Assembly (NCBI RefSeq): GCF_958298935.1
Contig: NC_084942.1
Span: 9,741,501 to 9,805,500 of the forward strand
Direction of reading: 5' to 3'
Source of the DNA: Phragmites australis
Lineage: Eukaryota > Streptophyta > Magnoliopsida > Poales > Poaceae
Length of the DNA: 64,000 nucleotides
How positions within the stretch are numbered: the stretch's first letter is position 1; the number at the start of each line of letters is the position of its first letter. The position numbers and the translations under genes are program-made. Below the pieces are notes generated by a model. It did not search any database. It was not told where the DNA came from and worked only from the letters and a program-made list of their open reading frames with translations. Shown in pieces: positions 1 through 12,900 of the stretch.

Positions 1-430
1 TTCACCCAAAAGGGGACCCAAGAGCTCCTCCATCGATCCGCGGGCTGATCCTGTCAGATCCGAGCTCCATGTCGTCTTCTTCCGCAACTCTAGCCGCCAC
101 CACCTCACCAGTGAACTCTCTTCCCAGAGCCTGCCCAAGCTAGCAAAACCCCTGGTGAGCTCTCCCACATCATGGTGAGCCTCGGCAACCCCCTTTCTAT
201 CTCCCTCCTGAGCTTATTCAGCTCTACGATGCGATGCCGGCCACTAGAGAGTCGATCTGACCGTTAGTACCCATAGTCTAATCGTGGTTAGTGAACCAGC
301 CCACCTTCTAGCAGTGTGACCGCTACCATGTTGGTCTGACCGTTGGCACTATCTCAACTGGGTCAGCTGGCACTTCGTTAGTAGTCTGACCGCGATCAAA
401 CTAGTCGGACCACGGTGAACCCAGACCAGA
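1..430. other. Unassigned GC-rich segment, possibly the end of a repeat
   Basis: This stretch is C-rich with many short stop-interrupted frames. The motif gtctgacc and close variants recur between about 255 and 410. The composition resembles the transcribed part of grass LTRs, but no LTR end, primer site or coding motif is visible. The window edge cuts it, so no element is named. Confidence 0.2.
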
Positions 431-1079
431 CCCTATTACTATACATTATTAACTGCCGAGATCATGTAAAATGCATAGGAGAATCAATATAACTCCAAAA
501 CTTGTGAAGCTAACTTTGTTATTTCTGTTATACCATCCTATACGTGTTAAAAATATAATTCTCTAGCATGTGATTAAATAGATCGAGAGGTTAAACTTGT
601 GATGGTAGCTTTTCCACTTTAAATTTCAAATTATGGCACTTGCTATATGTACTTATAACATTATTAAGACTTGTAATTTAAGCTTAATATTTGTGCTCTA
701 CTATGTATTGGTGTGATATGCATATTGTAAACCATATGTGCTATGATTTTAGGCTTTGTTCACCATATATTAGGACTATTGGAATTGATTTCATTTTAAT
801 CGAATGGTGGCTGCAAGGGATGTCTTTGGATGTGTGTTAGCTTATGGAACGTTGAATGATGGGTGTGTGCTAGCTCTTATCTTTATGGACAACCAGTACA
901 ATCTTTTAGACCAAGTGCGATTTGGACGGTTCTCACAACTACCACCAACCATGATCTCTGGCACCTTGCATTGGTCTCCACCAAGAATTTCCCAAACCTA
1001 AGTTCCAAGGTACTTAACAAAATTATCCACAAACTTTATTATTGTTGTATATAGTCATTATCACATGTAATTAAGAAGT
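431..1079. other. AT-rich DNA with no recognisable gene
   Basis: Only short frames are present. The longest runs at 804-1001 on the plus strand and has no motif I recognise. I see no RNA gene and no repeat boundary here. Confidence 0.4.
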
Positions 1080-2930
1080 TATTCCCACAACTATCTCAAA
1101 GAAAGGCTATGCGATATCTACTCAACAATTATTCCAACCAAATCCATGGTGACAAGAAAAATGTGCGAAATCTAGGATAAAACCTTAATATGGGATGCCA
1201 GACAATTTAATAGAAATGCATGTTTATAAACAAAACACATTTAGAAAAGTAGGTACAAAATGATCAAGGACAACTTTCCTTCTTGATGCTCAATTAGTTC
1301 TTCAAAGTCTTGGTTGTGGAGTCCCTCGAACTCTTCTAGAACGTTGGTATCTATTCACGAAAATATGAAACTAAAATAATCCAAAAATTTTCAAAAATTA
1401 CAGATTTGAATAGATTATGATTTTAGATGAATTATGACAAAAGAATCATTCAACTTGGAGTTAAAACGGATAAAAACAGGGCCCCCGAGAGATTAAATTA
1501 GAGAGAAAAAAGGAGTTAGAATATTCCAAACTAGATTATTTGGAATTATTTTTCTGAAGAAACACTAAATTATGATGTCAACATGACCTGAGGATGACAT
1601 CGGTGGAGGAAATAAATAAAAGAAAAGGAGTTGCTGACTAGGCTGACACGTCAGATTAGCTACTGATGTGGATGATGAGGTGGAGGGTGACATGGCTGCT
1701 GACTAGGCTACATCTAACGGTTGGGCATCATTAAATTTGAGATGTTGATCTTGGATCTGATGGTTGAGATGGTTTAGACCGAAGGGGTATATATGCAACT
1801 TCTAATCTAGACTGTTGACTCAAGAATGGACGGTTGTGGTTGATCCTCTTGGTCTCTGATGATGTGGGCAGTGGAGATGACTCGGGCATGTCCGCGCACG
1901 TGTAGAATGTGATCGGAATTGTGCTACAGTGGCCTAGGGATGACACCGAGAGGTGAAATAGAATAGGAGGTGATGGCGAGTCTACCTAATGCAGAGCAGG
2001 ACATCGAGGAGCTCCTTAAGGCACTGGCAATGGTGAGAGGCGGTGGTGGAGCTCGGGTGGCATCAGAGGTGCTCTGGTGACTGATCAAGAGCGAGGATGT
2101 AGAAAAAAAAAGCTTCGGTGTGCAATGGCAAGGGTCAAGGGCCCTCTATTTTTAGCTAGGGGGCTCCAGCTTAGGCGAGGGTTTAGGGTTTGACCGGCGT
2201 ACGATGTCGGTGAGGTCCATCTTCAAGTCAATTTGGCTGTTTGAATACATCACACTTGGAGATAACAAGGGGGTCAGTTGAGTCCATAACCATCCCGTTT
2301 TTGACCTTCTAGATGGCTTCGGGGTCTTGGCTGAGATGAATTCAGACGCGAGGTGTCATGGCCGCGTCAGAGAAGAGGGGAAAATAGTCCCAACGGAGGA
2401 AGAAGAAGCATTTGACGGCTCGGCTCTGCATGCAGAGAGAGAAGGAGAGGGAGCGGGTGCGACTAGGTTGGGCTGTGGCCTAAGAAAGGGGACGACATGT
2501 CGCAGCTGGGCTTCGGTCCAAGCACGGGAGAGAAAAGAGGAAAGGAGGAGGACGGCTTCACCAAGGAAAGGAAAAGGGAAATGGGCAGAGAAGAGAAAGG
2601 AAACGGGCTTGGCCCAATTGGACTCAAAGGGATTTCCTTTTACCCTTTTCTCTTTTCTCTTTTATGTTGTTTAACTATTCTAGAAATTCAATTAAAACCA
2701 AAGAAATAGCAAAACACTTCAAATAAAACCATGAAAATTCTAACTAGCATAAGAGAGCATGATAAACCTAATAAAAAAAATATCTAGCTCATGACAATGT
2801 TTATAATGACCTTAAATTAATTATAAGTCTTATCTCACTATTTTTATATTAATGCCTTATTATTATTTTTGTTAATTAACTTATCTTTTATTAATTCAGG
2901 AAATTAAAATTGGGTAGTTATAACTTTACA
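1080..2930 (-). mobile_element. Fragment of a long Ty3/gypsy-type LTR
   Basis: Read on the minus strand, this segment follows the same order of blocks as the solo LTR at 14137-18154. Its outer end at 2930 begins with TGTAA. Purine-rich U3 follows, then a TATA-like site near 2150, then the block around 1257-1450 that matches 15700-15990 and 56850-56930 (the words cttcgaagtcttggt and ttttagatgaatt are shared). The part that should hold the ctctgcagagt block of this family is absent on the left, so the copy is truncated at about 1080. Frames inside it have no transposon domain, as expected for an LTR. The family assignment rests on visual similarity to the other copies. Confidence 0.5.
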
Positions 2931-3310
2931 TCAGTTGGATTAGATATGGCATTTCTGCAAGTGAGTTATGTTAGCATGTTCGTTCAAGCTCGAGCATTCC
3001 ACTGTTATATTTGAATGTCTTTTCCGCCACTTGCTAAATACTCATGTACTCACTCTTGCTATCTACAATCAATCTAAAGATTGAAGAAGATCCAATTTAT
3101 GATCTGTTCTACACTGAAGATATAGGTGGAGAGGATTGCTAGATTAACGTTACCCATATGTTTGCTTGTGTGCATAACTAAGGGTTATGGAGTTATCTTT
3201 TGTTTTTCTTCTGCTGCTTAAAATATTAAATTTGGCCCTGCGTGGCAAACCATTTACAGTTAAACTAAGTCTTGCTTGAACCAATTGGTTTTGAACATTT
3301 AATTTTCTTT
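2931..3310 (+). mobile_element. 3' part of a long gypsy-type LTR, opposite orientation
   Basis: This segment resembles the last part of the LTR at 18870-22811 (compare about 22440-22730). Both have a cacttgct...ctcac...acttgctat stretch, then a gaagat run, then an AT-rich tail near ttgctt. It abuts the opposite-facing LTR fragment exactly at 2930/2931. That junction looks like an insertion or rearrangement between two related elements. No target duplication could be identified. Confidence 0.35.
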
Positions 3311-4439
3311 GTGATGCGTAATGGTTCATCTATGACGGACTATGAAGCACGTATACGGATCCATGGACTAGTGCAGAAATACAGAGCCTACCAGAAAGTG
3401 TAGTTTCAGGTCCCGACAAAACTGAAGCTTACGAATTGTTTAATGCAGCACCAGTGAATATCCTCTTGCAAGGCATGGCAATATGAGCCGCTAGATTCTC
3501 CTCTTTCTTGCATTGCTTTTCAAAAATACGGAAAGCGCCAACAACTTGAACACAAGAATTGTTTGAAACATTGCCAACCTTTTCAGCAGTGCCACCTCAC
3601 ATCAGGCGGAGAGACAGAGCAGCGGCATGCGTTCCAAATGAGAGGAATTTCAAAATCATAATATTGCTTCTCTGAGAGTTGCTGCTTCCGGCGATGTGCG
3701 GTGGTGGCCCCTACAATACCCAGTGGAAGTGCCCACCTATGCTAGTGTTCTGCTGGCCCAATTCCAGCATGTCTATTCTACGTAAGTAGGCAGGTTTCCA
3801 GATGAATAGTTGATCCGGGCGTACCATTGCAACTCTATCAACTAACTCTCACAAGTCCTTAAAAAAAGATAAGACTTACATTCAACGTTGTCGCAAGCAA
3901 TTATTTAGAAAATTTGTACCTTAATGACTTGAGTGATGCAGAGATTATGTTAAAGCACAGCAAGGTAAGTAAACAAAGGTTGACTGTGCCTCTTTTGATG
4001 GCACCGGTTGGCTGATTCTGGGCCACTCAACTCTACCTACAAGGGTGGCCCGGCCACCAGCTGCTTTGTATGTGTAGTTTTCCCTTCCCCAGATCCGTTC
4101 ATTCATGCCCCATCCCATTCCCAGTCCCAGCTCCATCTCTCCGGCCGCGTTGCCAATGTTGACATCAAGAGCGAGTCATGAGAAGAAGAAAAAACACATC
4201 ACTCGATTCACTTTCAAGACGACGACGACAACAACAAACGCCCTGCCTGATTGGAAAGGATATCATACCAATATCACACCTCGCAACAAACCTGCACCTG
4301 AGTGCAACTGCAAATAGAGGATAACCACAACCTTTCCAATCCTCAGAAATCCTACAACCTTTCCAGACACATGGGAAACCATGCCTTCAACAAAAATTTT
4401 GCATACAAGCAAGAAAATCAAAATGTATTAATGTAGCAA
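3311..4439. other. Intergenic DNA with no recognised gene
   Basis: No frame here longer than about 70 codons carries a recognisable domain, and no transposon ends were found. It lies just downstream (3' side) of the minus-strand U-box gene and may include its terminator region. Confidence 0.4.
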
Positions 4440-4861
4440 ACTCATCACAGATGCTCGACCAGCAATAAACGTAATGGACAACTGAACCTTTTTCTTTTAT
4501 GCAATACTTCTTTTTTTTTTCCCTTCCACCCGAAGTTGGGGCTTATGCGTTATTATTGTCTGAACACAACAGGAAAAATATAATCTAACCAATCTGAAAA
4601 TACTGACACAACAAGTTTACAGGTAGAAATATACACCACTATACAACAGGTGAAATACCTTAATTCTCCTTTGACCAATCAGATCGCCACAGCAACTATT
4701 ATGGGAGCAGTCAGCAAAACCCGCAAGGTTCCGCTGGGAACACAAACCAATCTGCCTCAGATTTGTCATGCACAGCCATTCGAGATCTGCGTTCATCTGC
4801 GTCTCAAGAGGATCAGCAATTCATGTGTCAAATAGAACTAGCCTACTTTCATGTAACATGG
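4440..4861 (-). other. Probable 3' untranslated and downstream region of the U-box gene
   Basis: These bases directly follow the stop codon of the U-box/ARM gene on the minus strand and contain no other gene. I could not find an unambiguous poly(A) signal, so the 3' end of the transcript is a guess from position only. Confidence 0.3.
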
Positions 4862-7800
4862 TCATTGTGCTCCCATCTTGGAAAATATCCCAGAGAAATT
4901 GGGCAGCTTATCTACATGCTTCAGTGCTCGCTCTGCAACTTGTCTTGTCCTGTAGTCACCATGCCTGAAAGCTTCAACCAAGGCTGTACCAACATTTTGG
5001 TTTCCTGATATCTCATAAGCTATTTCATCCATCCTCAAGATCCTCTCCACTGCCCACACAGCTCGTTGACGCAGTGCCTCGCTCCGGTTCTCACACAATA
5101 CCTCAAGAATTGGGTTGATTCCTTCTGCATCACACAACACCATGACACCTTGATCAATGTCCACTCCATCCTCCAATAAAGTGGATAGTGCTGCTAGAGC
5201 AGCTTCAACTAATTTCTCATTGTTGTTATCCAAGCAAGCAACCAACTTCTCCACTGCCTTCCCCTCCAAGAGACAGAAGCTCTCCCTTGCAGAACATACC
5301 CCATGATGAACTCTGCAAACCCCAGTTGCTACAGACTTCTGACTGAGGCATGGAAATATCGAAAAACACAACCCTGGGTTGGGAGCTGGTAGTATCTTTG
5401 TTAGATGCTTTGACTGATGTGAGAGGTTCTCTAGTGCAGTAGCAGAGACAATCTGGACAGTGTCAGAACTATTCATCTGAAGCAGATCAGTAAAGAGTGC
5501 AGTGAGATTGTATTCACGAGCAACAGCAACAATATCCGGATCATCATCCAAGACAAATGTGATCCGGGAGACTATCCTAACTAGACCTTCAAGAAAAGGG
5601 TTGACGAAACGCCCCCCACGAATCTCCCCTTGTCGGATTCTTATCAATTTTGAAACAATTGTAGCAAAGGCCCCATCTTGAAGAAGACGCCTGGTGAGGA
5701 CCAAGTCCTGCAGAGGAAGATTGGCTACAAGGCCAGCAGCTGCTGCTTGCTCTTCAGAAATACCATTGTTCTCCGCAATGACCCTGACCAAGCTGCTAAG
5801 TTGACTAAAATTTCCACGAAAAGCATCAGCCAGTTCTTGACCCATATAAGGTGATATGTTATTCAAGAGTTTGATGGAAGCCATGCGAAGTTCCCTTTGA
5901 GGTGCTTCAACAAACTGAATCAAACTGACAATAGCACCTGAACTTTTGATGGCATCGACCATGTTTTGGACAGTTGTAGAGGAATCGGTTAGACCAACAA
6001 GTACCTGGAGTAACTTGCACTCAATTGCAGGTCCTGTGTTGCTTATGAGATGAAGCAGATTGTGAACAATGTCTTCAGATACCAAGGTCTGCCTGTTGTG
6101 ATCAAGAGGAATGGACTCAAAGCGTGCACCAGATGCTACAACATTCGCAAGAATGGTTGCTGCGACCTCCTTCAATCTCATCGGAAGCTGATTACTGCCA
6201 ACAGTGAAGAGGTCTGTGATGAGAGGTGGAAGAATACCTGCTTCAATTAGTATCTTTGCACTGGTATCATAAGATGAAATTTGGTTCAGCGCCTTCAAAG
6301 CTGCTTCTCTGGCCTCCCTGTTCCCTTTTTTCATGATATTGACCAGCGTGCGGCCTGCTGTTTGTGCCACAAATACCTTAACATCATTGCTTAAAACAAG
6401 CTCCCCAAGATATGCAGCCATAGATAATTGTGTCTCGAGTGAACCTGCAAATGGCAAACAATAAGCAACAAACTGTCCATACAAAATAAAACAAGAGAGA
6501 AGACTGAATATCGTTTATAACATTCCGGTCATATGTTTCGAATATGTATAGCATGATTGCTTACTTGCTTGCATGCGTAAGAAGAAATGTACTTATACGA
6601 TCTATAACATCTGAAGTCCAATAATGTATAACAACTCAAACCGTTCTTGCTTTGCCTAAAATAAACAGTAACATGAATTGGCTCCAGAAAGGTCGATACT
6701 AGAGAGAACCTCAACATACTAATTTAGGACAAATCTTATACATAAGCTGGAGCACACCACAACAACTAGCAAATGAGTGAACTGAAACTACATCTCACAA
6801 AATTTATAACTTAGACCTAAAGCAACCCCATGATTTATTAGTTATTACAATTATCTTCACTTTACTAACAAATTTAGTTCATTGAATATAAATATTAAAT
6901 TCTACAAGAATTTTGCCAAATGATATAAAATATCTCAAATTTGAGTAGTCCGAGCACATATATGATAACTTTCTACCTTTGTATTTTCTTAATGTCTGTT
7001 AAACCAAATTGTGCATACACCAACCATTAAATACAATTTGTGAAACATCAGAGCAATAAAATGGAAATTATATGCAATAATTTCTTCTTTGCATATTTGA
7101 GTTGGGAGGAGCTTCTATGCTGCATCCACAAGCCGAGTAATTTCAACTGCTTAGCACTTTGTGTGCTTTTAAGTTTGTGCAACTACTAGTGATGGGCATG
7201 AAGATTGGTCCAAATAGTGCACAACAATGAAATTTTAATATGGGTTGTCAAAAAAAAAGAAAAATAACAAAATAACAAGTCAAATATGAGCTGAAAGCAT
7301 GTTAATGAGAATACTGGGTGGCAAATGTCACAATCCTACAGCTGTAAAAGGACAATATACATAATCATTTATTCTGTGAAAAGTAAACATGTGTATACTA
7401 AAGAACCATACCTTCAAGCAGAAGCCTAAGAAGCGGTTGCAATCTACCATTTTCAGCCATCTGTCTAACATTCTTTTCACAGTTCTCTAAATTCTCCAAT
7501 GTCTTCTCAGCTCTATCGACAATCAACAAGTTTTCTACTTTACTGCTTGACAAACCAACAAGTATAAGAATAGCTCCAGAAACATTGCCAATCTTTTCTG
7601 AAAGAGCCTTATATTCTGAAAGTTCATATAACAGACACACAGCTTGTTCTTTTTCCTGAATTTGTCCATGAGATAAGAACTTCACAATTGTGCGAATATT
7701 GTCTCCAGCAGCAATCTCAATCTGCAGAAAATGTTTCAAGATAATATAATAATGGCAAGAGTTGCAAACAAGCTAAACATTTTAAAAGCTAGATTAGCAA

Positions 7801-8344
7801 AATGCACCTTATTGTCATTGTCATCTTTTGCAATGACGCGAAGAGTTTCCAACGCTTTTTGCCGTACTTTTGTACTGTTCTTCAGCAAGTCGGCAATCAT
7901 GCTTATCAAGCCATCTTTCCTCACAACATGCCTGCTTGACCGACTTCTCTGACATATCTCAGAAACATACTGGAGTGCTTGTAAAATATCACTTTCTGTG
8001 CTCTCAGAAGTCAATGACTTACGGGCTACATCAAGTTTGGCCACCTCATTGCGATTCATCCATTCATCAATAGTGTTCCTCAGAGCAATACTTGGATTCA
8101 ACTCAGTGCTGCTGAGCTCTTTCCTAGTCACAGGGCAGACAAGCCTCCTTCCGTTGCTATGACATTCGTTGAACCACTTCAAAATGGCTTCACGTTCAAA
8201 TGTAGCACCACTCTCAATAGTGACAGGATCCCGCATAACCTGTTTAGTGAGTGGGCACAGGAATGACTCGTATATAGGCTCAACACGCAAGCTTTCAGTG
8301 GACTGTGATGTTGAATCATAATGGCCATCCTGAACTTCTGCCAT
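4862..8344 (-). CDS. U-box domain, ARM-repeat E3 ubiquitin ligase (PUB43/PUB44-like)
   Basis: The coding exons are 8344-7808, 7721-7412 and 6444-4862, joined at canonical GT-AG sites (AAG/GTGCAT, GAAG/GTATGG, TTTGCAG acceptor). Together they give 2430 bp, or 809 aa plus stop, with the frame kept throughout. This matches the roughly 800-aa length of Arabidopsis PUB43 and PUB44/SAUL1. Residues about 25-100 are a U-box (motifs ESFLCPLTKQVMRDPVTIESG and VCPVTRKEL). The U-box is the E2-binding fold of this E3 class and lacks zinc ligands. The remainder is leucine- and alanine-rich helices typical of ARM repeats, including the stretch LEGSLETQLSMAAYLGELVL created across the second junction. By family knowledge it would ubiquitinate substrates; SAUL1 is membrane-associated and restrains premature senescence. 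The substrate here is unknown. The start is the first ATG; a GTG three codons upstream was ignored. No internal stop or frameshift was seen. Confidence 0.9.
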
Positions 8345-9198
8345 CACTAGCACACCACTGCAAACAAGTTCAGATGCGCTATGTTAATGTGGAGGATACA
8401 CATGCATGGCACGTTGGTGGAAGAAGCAACAACTGCAAGACATAGCGAGATACAACACCAGTTGCAATGACTTTGCAACAAATGTTCAAAAGAAATTCAT
8501 ATCGATATCCATAAGAGCAAATACATCCAATGGTGCTAAGAAGAAGCCAAGGAAGAAAGAAATGAGTTAGAACCGGTGCTAAGGGATGTAGGTATGGGTG
8601 CTAAGGCTAGAATGCATGGCATCAATGCTAAAGTTTCCTACTGGCGCTAACTTAATTTTAGTAACAAAATTAAATATTTTAAATCACCTTAGCACCTATA
8701 AAGCAAAGGGATAAAGTAGAAGTTGCTAAGAGAGATGGCACTAGATAACTACCCTTAGCACCCAACTCAAGGGGTAACGAATGTCTGTGCTCTAAGAGGC
8801 CAAGGAAAAACCACTAAACCAAGTAGTACGATTGTTAATAAAATCATGGCACTGAAACAACTAATTTGCCCCGGTACAATGGATAACAATTCGTATCAGT
8901 GAGTGGTAAATGACCACATCCTTCATCAAGGTGCAACAACATAACTTATGTGCTTTGTAATTCCTTATTTAGGAACAAACAAAAATAGCAAGTCTTGTGT
9001 ATGTAATATACTAGTAGCAATAACACAAGCGCCAGACGTACTCAACAGCAGCTAAGACATGAGTGCAAACACTGCAAATAACCCTGCGCCCCCGACCCCC
9101 CGTACTAGCTAACCAATATTTTACCCCAGCGGAAACTATCTATAGCAAAATCGGGCTCAATTCCATCACAGATCGGAGCGCAAGGAAACCCTCTTACC
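8345..9198 (-). other. 5' untranslated intron and leader end of the U-box gene
   Basis: On the minus strand a strong donor, CAG/GTAAGAG, lies at 9198/9197. An acceptor, TTTGCAG, ends at 8358, leaving 13 leader bases before the ATG at 8344. The implied intron is 840 bp (9197-8358) and lies wholly in the 5' UTR. This is inferred from splice-site quality and from the GC-rich island upstream. A transcript read crossing the junction would confirm it. Confidence 0.6.
8575..8762. mobile_element. Small MITE inside the leader intron
   Basis: A perfect 11-bp inverted repeat, GGTGCTAAGGG and its complement, bounds 188 bp of AT-rich noncoding DNA within the leader intron. A further partial copy of the end motif lies at about 8531. 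The size and structure fit a nonautonomous DNA transposon. A clear target duplication is not visible, so the superfamily is left open. Confidence 0.4.
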
Positions 9199-9640
9199 TG
9201 TACGCCAAGAGAAATTAGGATGGACACGGATAGAAAAATCGCGCCCCCGACGTCGGGGCAGCGCCTGCAGCTTCAGAGGCTCGTCCAAGACGGCACCGGC
9301 GGCCACCGCAGCGCACGGAGCGAAGCGGGGGGGGGGGGGGGGGGGCGGCGCTACCCGAGCATGGGCAGTCGATCTCTACGTCAGGAAGGAGGGAGGCGGA
9401 TCTGGGGGTGATTCGGAGGAGGCCGGATCCGGCCGATGGCGTAGGGGGGCCGCGCGGCGAGGCGGCGGCGAGAGGGATGGGGGTAAAGATAGAGGGGATG
9501 CTTCGCGTCACGGCGCTGGACTGCTGCGAGGACCGAGTGGGTAAGCCAGGCAGCCAACCCGCGGACCGGACGCGGCTCCCCCTGGACTGCAGGCAGGCAA
9601 GCAAGCGTCGTAGAATGATGCTGGACTACAGCGCGGGTTG
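9199..9640 (-). promoter_or_regulatory. GC-rich first exon and promoter-proximal region of the U-box gene
   Basis: A CpG-rich island, in contrast to its AT-rich surroundings, lies just upstream of the predicted leader donor, where the first noncoding exon should be. It contains a 19-base G run on the plus strand (9327-9345), read as a C run in the transcript. It also holds a three-codon upstream reading frame, ATG at 9362 to TAG at 9351. No convincing TATA box was found. A longer open frame across 9604-9215 looks like composition rather than a protein. Confidence 0.45.
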
Positions 9641-9684
9641 ATGATGGGGCATGATTGGTTTCCAGTTTTTTTAAGGTTAAAAAG

Positions 9685-9968
9685 GTCCCGTTTGGCAGTA
9701 GCTTAATTATGTGAGTTTTTCTGATAAACCAGAAATTGAAATAAATGTCTCGTTTATTTGCTGTTTTATGGTTTTTATAATAAGCAGTTTCTGATAAAAT
9801 GAATTAAAAGCTGATAAGTTCATTGAGAACGGTTTTTTTAAAAACTGGTGTGCTGAGAAATTAAAAATTAAGCTCATAAGCTAACCGTTTTTCTCAGAAG
9901 TTATAAGCAGCATTTTAGATAAGCAACTTTTAAAGAAATCTATAAGTTTCAGCTATACCAAACAGGGC
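9685..9968. mobile_element. MITE with GTCCCGTTTGG-type ends
   Basis: The ends GTCCCGTTTGG and, inverted, GCCCTGTTTGG agree at 9 of 11 bases. They enclose 284 bp of AT-rich sequence with internal partial palindromes (repeated ataagc...gcttat words). The five bases AAAAG directly flank both ends and may be the target duplication, although A-rich context makes chance possible. No coding capacity is present. This type of end is common among grass DNA-transposon MITEs. Confidence 0.5.
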
Positions 9969-9984
9969 AAAAGTGGACGTACAC

Positions 9985-12900
9985 GAGAGATGGCCAAATA
10001 GGTTTGTCAAGTTGGCACGACACAGATCCGTCTGGACATAGCCCGGCTATGATCTGCCCGATTGGCTCGGCTACTATAACTGGTCGTGCTATGTCAGCTC
10101 TCATACCACCCCTCGACCCACAACACGGCCCGTCAGCCACCATGCTATATCGAGCCTGCTCAACGACACGTCGGGTCCTAGTAGGCACGACGCACGAGCG
10201 CCCAAGCAGCACGATGGCGCACGATCGGCCTATTGGCATGGTTGGGCACGACTAACCCGACAGCACTCCGAAAATAGAAAAAAATCAAAAATAATAGCAA
10301 CAGATTTTCAAAAATAAAAAATAGAAAATAAATAAAAATGAGCTTAATTGATTGTTTGCCTCGTTAAAAACCTTTTACTAAAAAAAAAGAGTATAACATA
10401 TGGCTATGCTCCGAAAATTATATGGTTTCATTAGAAACCTCATAATTTTGCTTACAATATTTATATACTTCCTGGAGTGACTCATTCCATTTGTAGACAT
10501 GGCACCTAATTTATGGATGCATATATTACATTTAGCAAATCTTATATGTTCCCTGTTAATTTCTCTAAAGATCTTTTCAAAATATTGCCACACCAATAAT
10601 CATACACACGAGTTCTCGACGTCTTGATCTATGAAGAAATATGAAATTAATTTGTTGAAGTGAGCAAGTGGCTTTAGCTAGCAAGTAGAAAAAGAGAGAT
10701 AGGTGACCGATGGGAATGAGATATTGGGATTATTGGGAGTTTGGCATGGATGGATGGTGGCTATTTATAGGACAGGATGAGAGGTGGGTGACGGGTCCTG
10801 GATCGCTTTTGAAAAAAATAAAAAAAATCATAAAAAAATCAGAAATAATATGGAGACATAATTAATTCTAAAAATGAGCTTTATTGATAGGTTGTCTCAT
10901 TAAAAACATTTCTATCAAAGGAAAAAAGAGTACAACATAGCTCAGAAATTTAGAAATTACACGTTCTTATCAATATCTAGATACAAATTTTTGAATGAAG
11001 CTTCAAGCTCAGTGTTCTCTGCAGTGTGTTGCATTCACGCTTTAGCTTATTCCCGATATTTTAATATGGTGAGTATTTCCACCATCTCACTTGACAACTT
11101 TGATCTTCTCTCTTCGATTATCCTTACAGTAAGATTGAAAGCAGCCTCAAAAGAAACTGTAGATACGAGAACTGTTAACAAATCTTGTGCTAACAGTGAA
11201 AGCACTGGATAATTCATCTTGTGCTCATGGCACCATTATAGTATGTTGAAATTTTCTTGTTTATAGCTGATAATGTCGCTGTCGATGAAGGTAGTTAGCT
11301 CCCCTATGGATGTTAGAATTCCAATGCTCGTAGTCGTAGACGATCGTGACGAAGAGTCTGAACTTCTTGATGAAAAACCTCCACCAAATATTTTTTCCCA
11401 CGTTGTCGTCTTCTTACTTGTTGTGGGTACTAGTGGAGGTTGTTACAGGCGAACTCTGGCATCCTTTTTCCTCATATTTACTATAAACATCGAATAACTT
11501 AGAACGAGCATTAGTATAATAAGTAAAATAATCATGGCCAAGAGCATCACCTAGAATTATGTGAACTCTTAAAAAACCTGCGATTTTAGCTCTAGGATCT
11601 AAAATAAAGGCAAAGGCATACAACAAAGGAATTTTTTTCTAATATTTTAAAATTTTAGATTTCATAGGAACTACACAATCTCTTAGAAGGATGTCATTTT
11701 CATAGCTATTTAAATGAGTAGCAATTTCAACAATATTGTGCACTACTAAACAAGATATTGGATAATAAACTCCTGATAAACTCACAGTTGAATCATAATA
11801 TTTTTAAAAAAACTCTAGTATCCTTTCGGCAATATATCAATACGCTTCCATGAGTGAAGTTTGACCCCATGCTGATGATAGTGTGCATAAATAAATACAA
11901 CAAATGTGCTCTTATATGGTATAATATTTTTGTTCTAGGTATTGTGACAACCTCTTCAAACCAAATTTTACTACTTGAAAATCGTCTAGGTAGTACAAAA
12001 ATATTTTATTTGTGAGACCAAAGTCTTCAACTACTTGATATATTTTTTTAGCAATATTTTCACCGGTATGCGCGTTGTCAATCATCTGGAAACCTATTAT
12101 TATCTTTTCTAATTCCCAATCATTACTAATAAAATGAGCAACCACGCTATGATAATCTTCTCTAGACCTACCTGCCCATATATCCGAGGTCAAAACAACT
12201 AAAAATGTACATGTTTGCAACATTTCTGTAAGCTTGCTATGATACGCATTGTACTATTTTACCATATCCCTACTGGTTGTCTATCTAGAAACATGCGTGA
12301 ACCTAGAATTATGAGCTTGCTTAATGTAATCTTCAAATGTAGCAGACCCACCGATGTTAAGTGGTACATCCGCTCTTGCAATGAAACGGCATAGCTCTTT
12401 TTAGCATTGACAGAATCATAATCCCAATGATGAACAAAGCCGTCGGGGTTGTACCGCAGCACCATCTGCTTCATAGCTACTCCACTCTTTCGCTTGCAAG
12501 TTGTGGCGTGCCTCTTCAAGTGTCCCATTCTACATGAGGGCTTTGGAGATAATTCATGTTTGCAAATATAATACCTAGCATACCTGACACTTATCTCATC
12601 TTTCTCTCTGTAGAACCTTTCAAAGTCTTGCCGAATTTCGAAAGTACCAGCTCTTGATCTTTTAGAGCCGATGCTTGCTGATGTGTGTGTACTTGTAGAG
12701 CCTGACGATGAAGGTGCAACTGCATGTGAACCAACCAGAGGTTCATTGTTGGATCCATCATCACTTGCAGCACTACTATCAAAGGGGCCATAGTCCCCTG
12801 TGAGTCCTTGAAGAAAAAATCATGATCGATGGATGTATTATGATCATGATCACTGACGTCCATGATCAATGTCGAATGGCACTAAAAAAATCAAATATTC

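Noticed and set aside
2327..2674. A 115-codon charged frame on the plus strand
   Set aside because: It lies antisense to the purine-rich U3 of an LTR fragment. The Lys/Glu/Arg bias reflects GA-rich DNA.
9215..9604. A 129-codon minus-strand open frame upstream of the U-box gene
   Set aside because: Its low-complexity composition follows the GC-rich island and C run. It lies where the noncoding first exon and promoter are expected, and it shows no motif.
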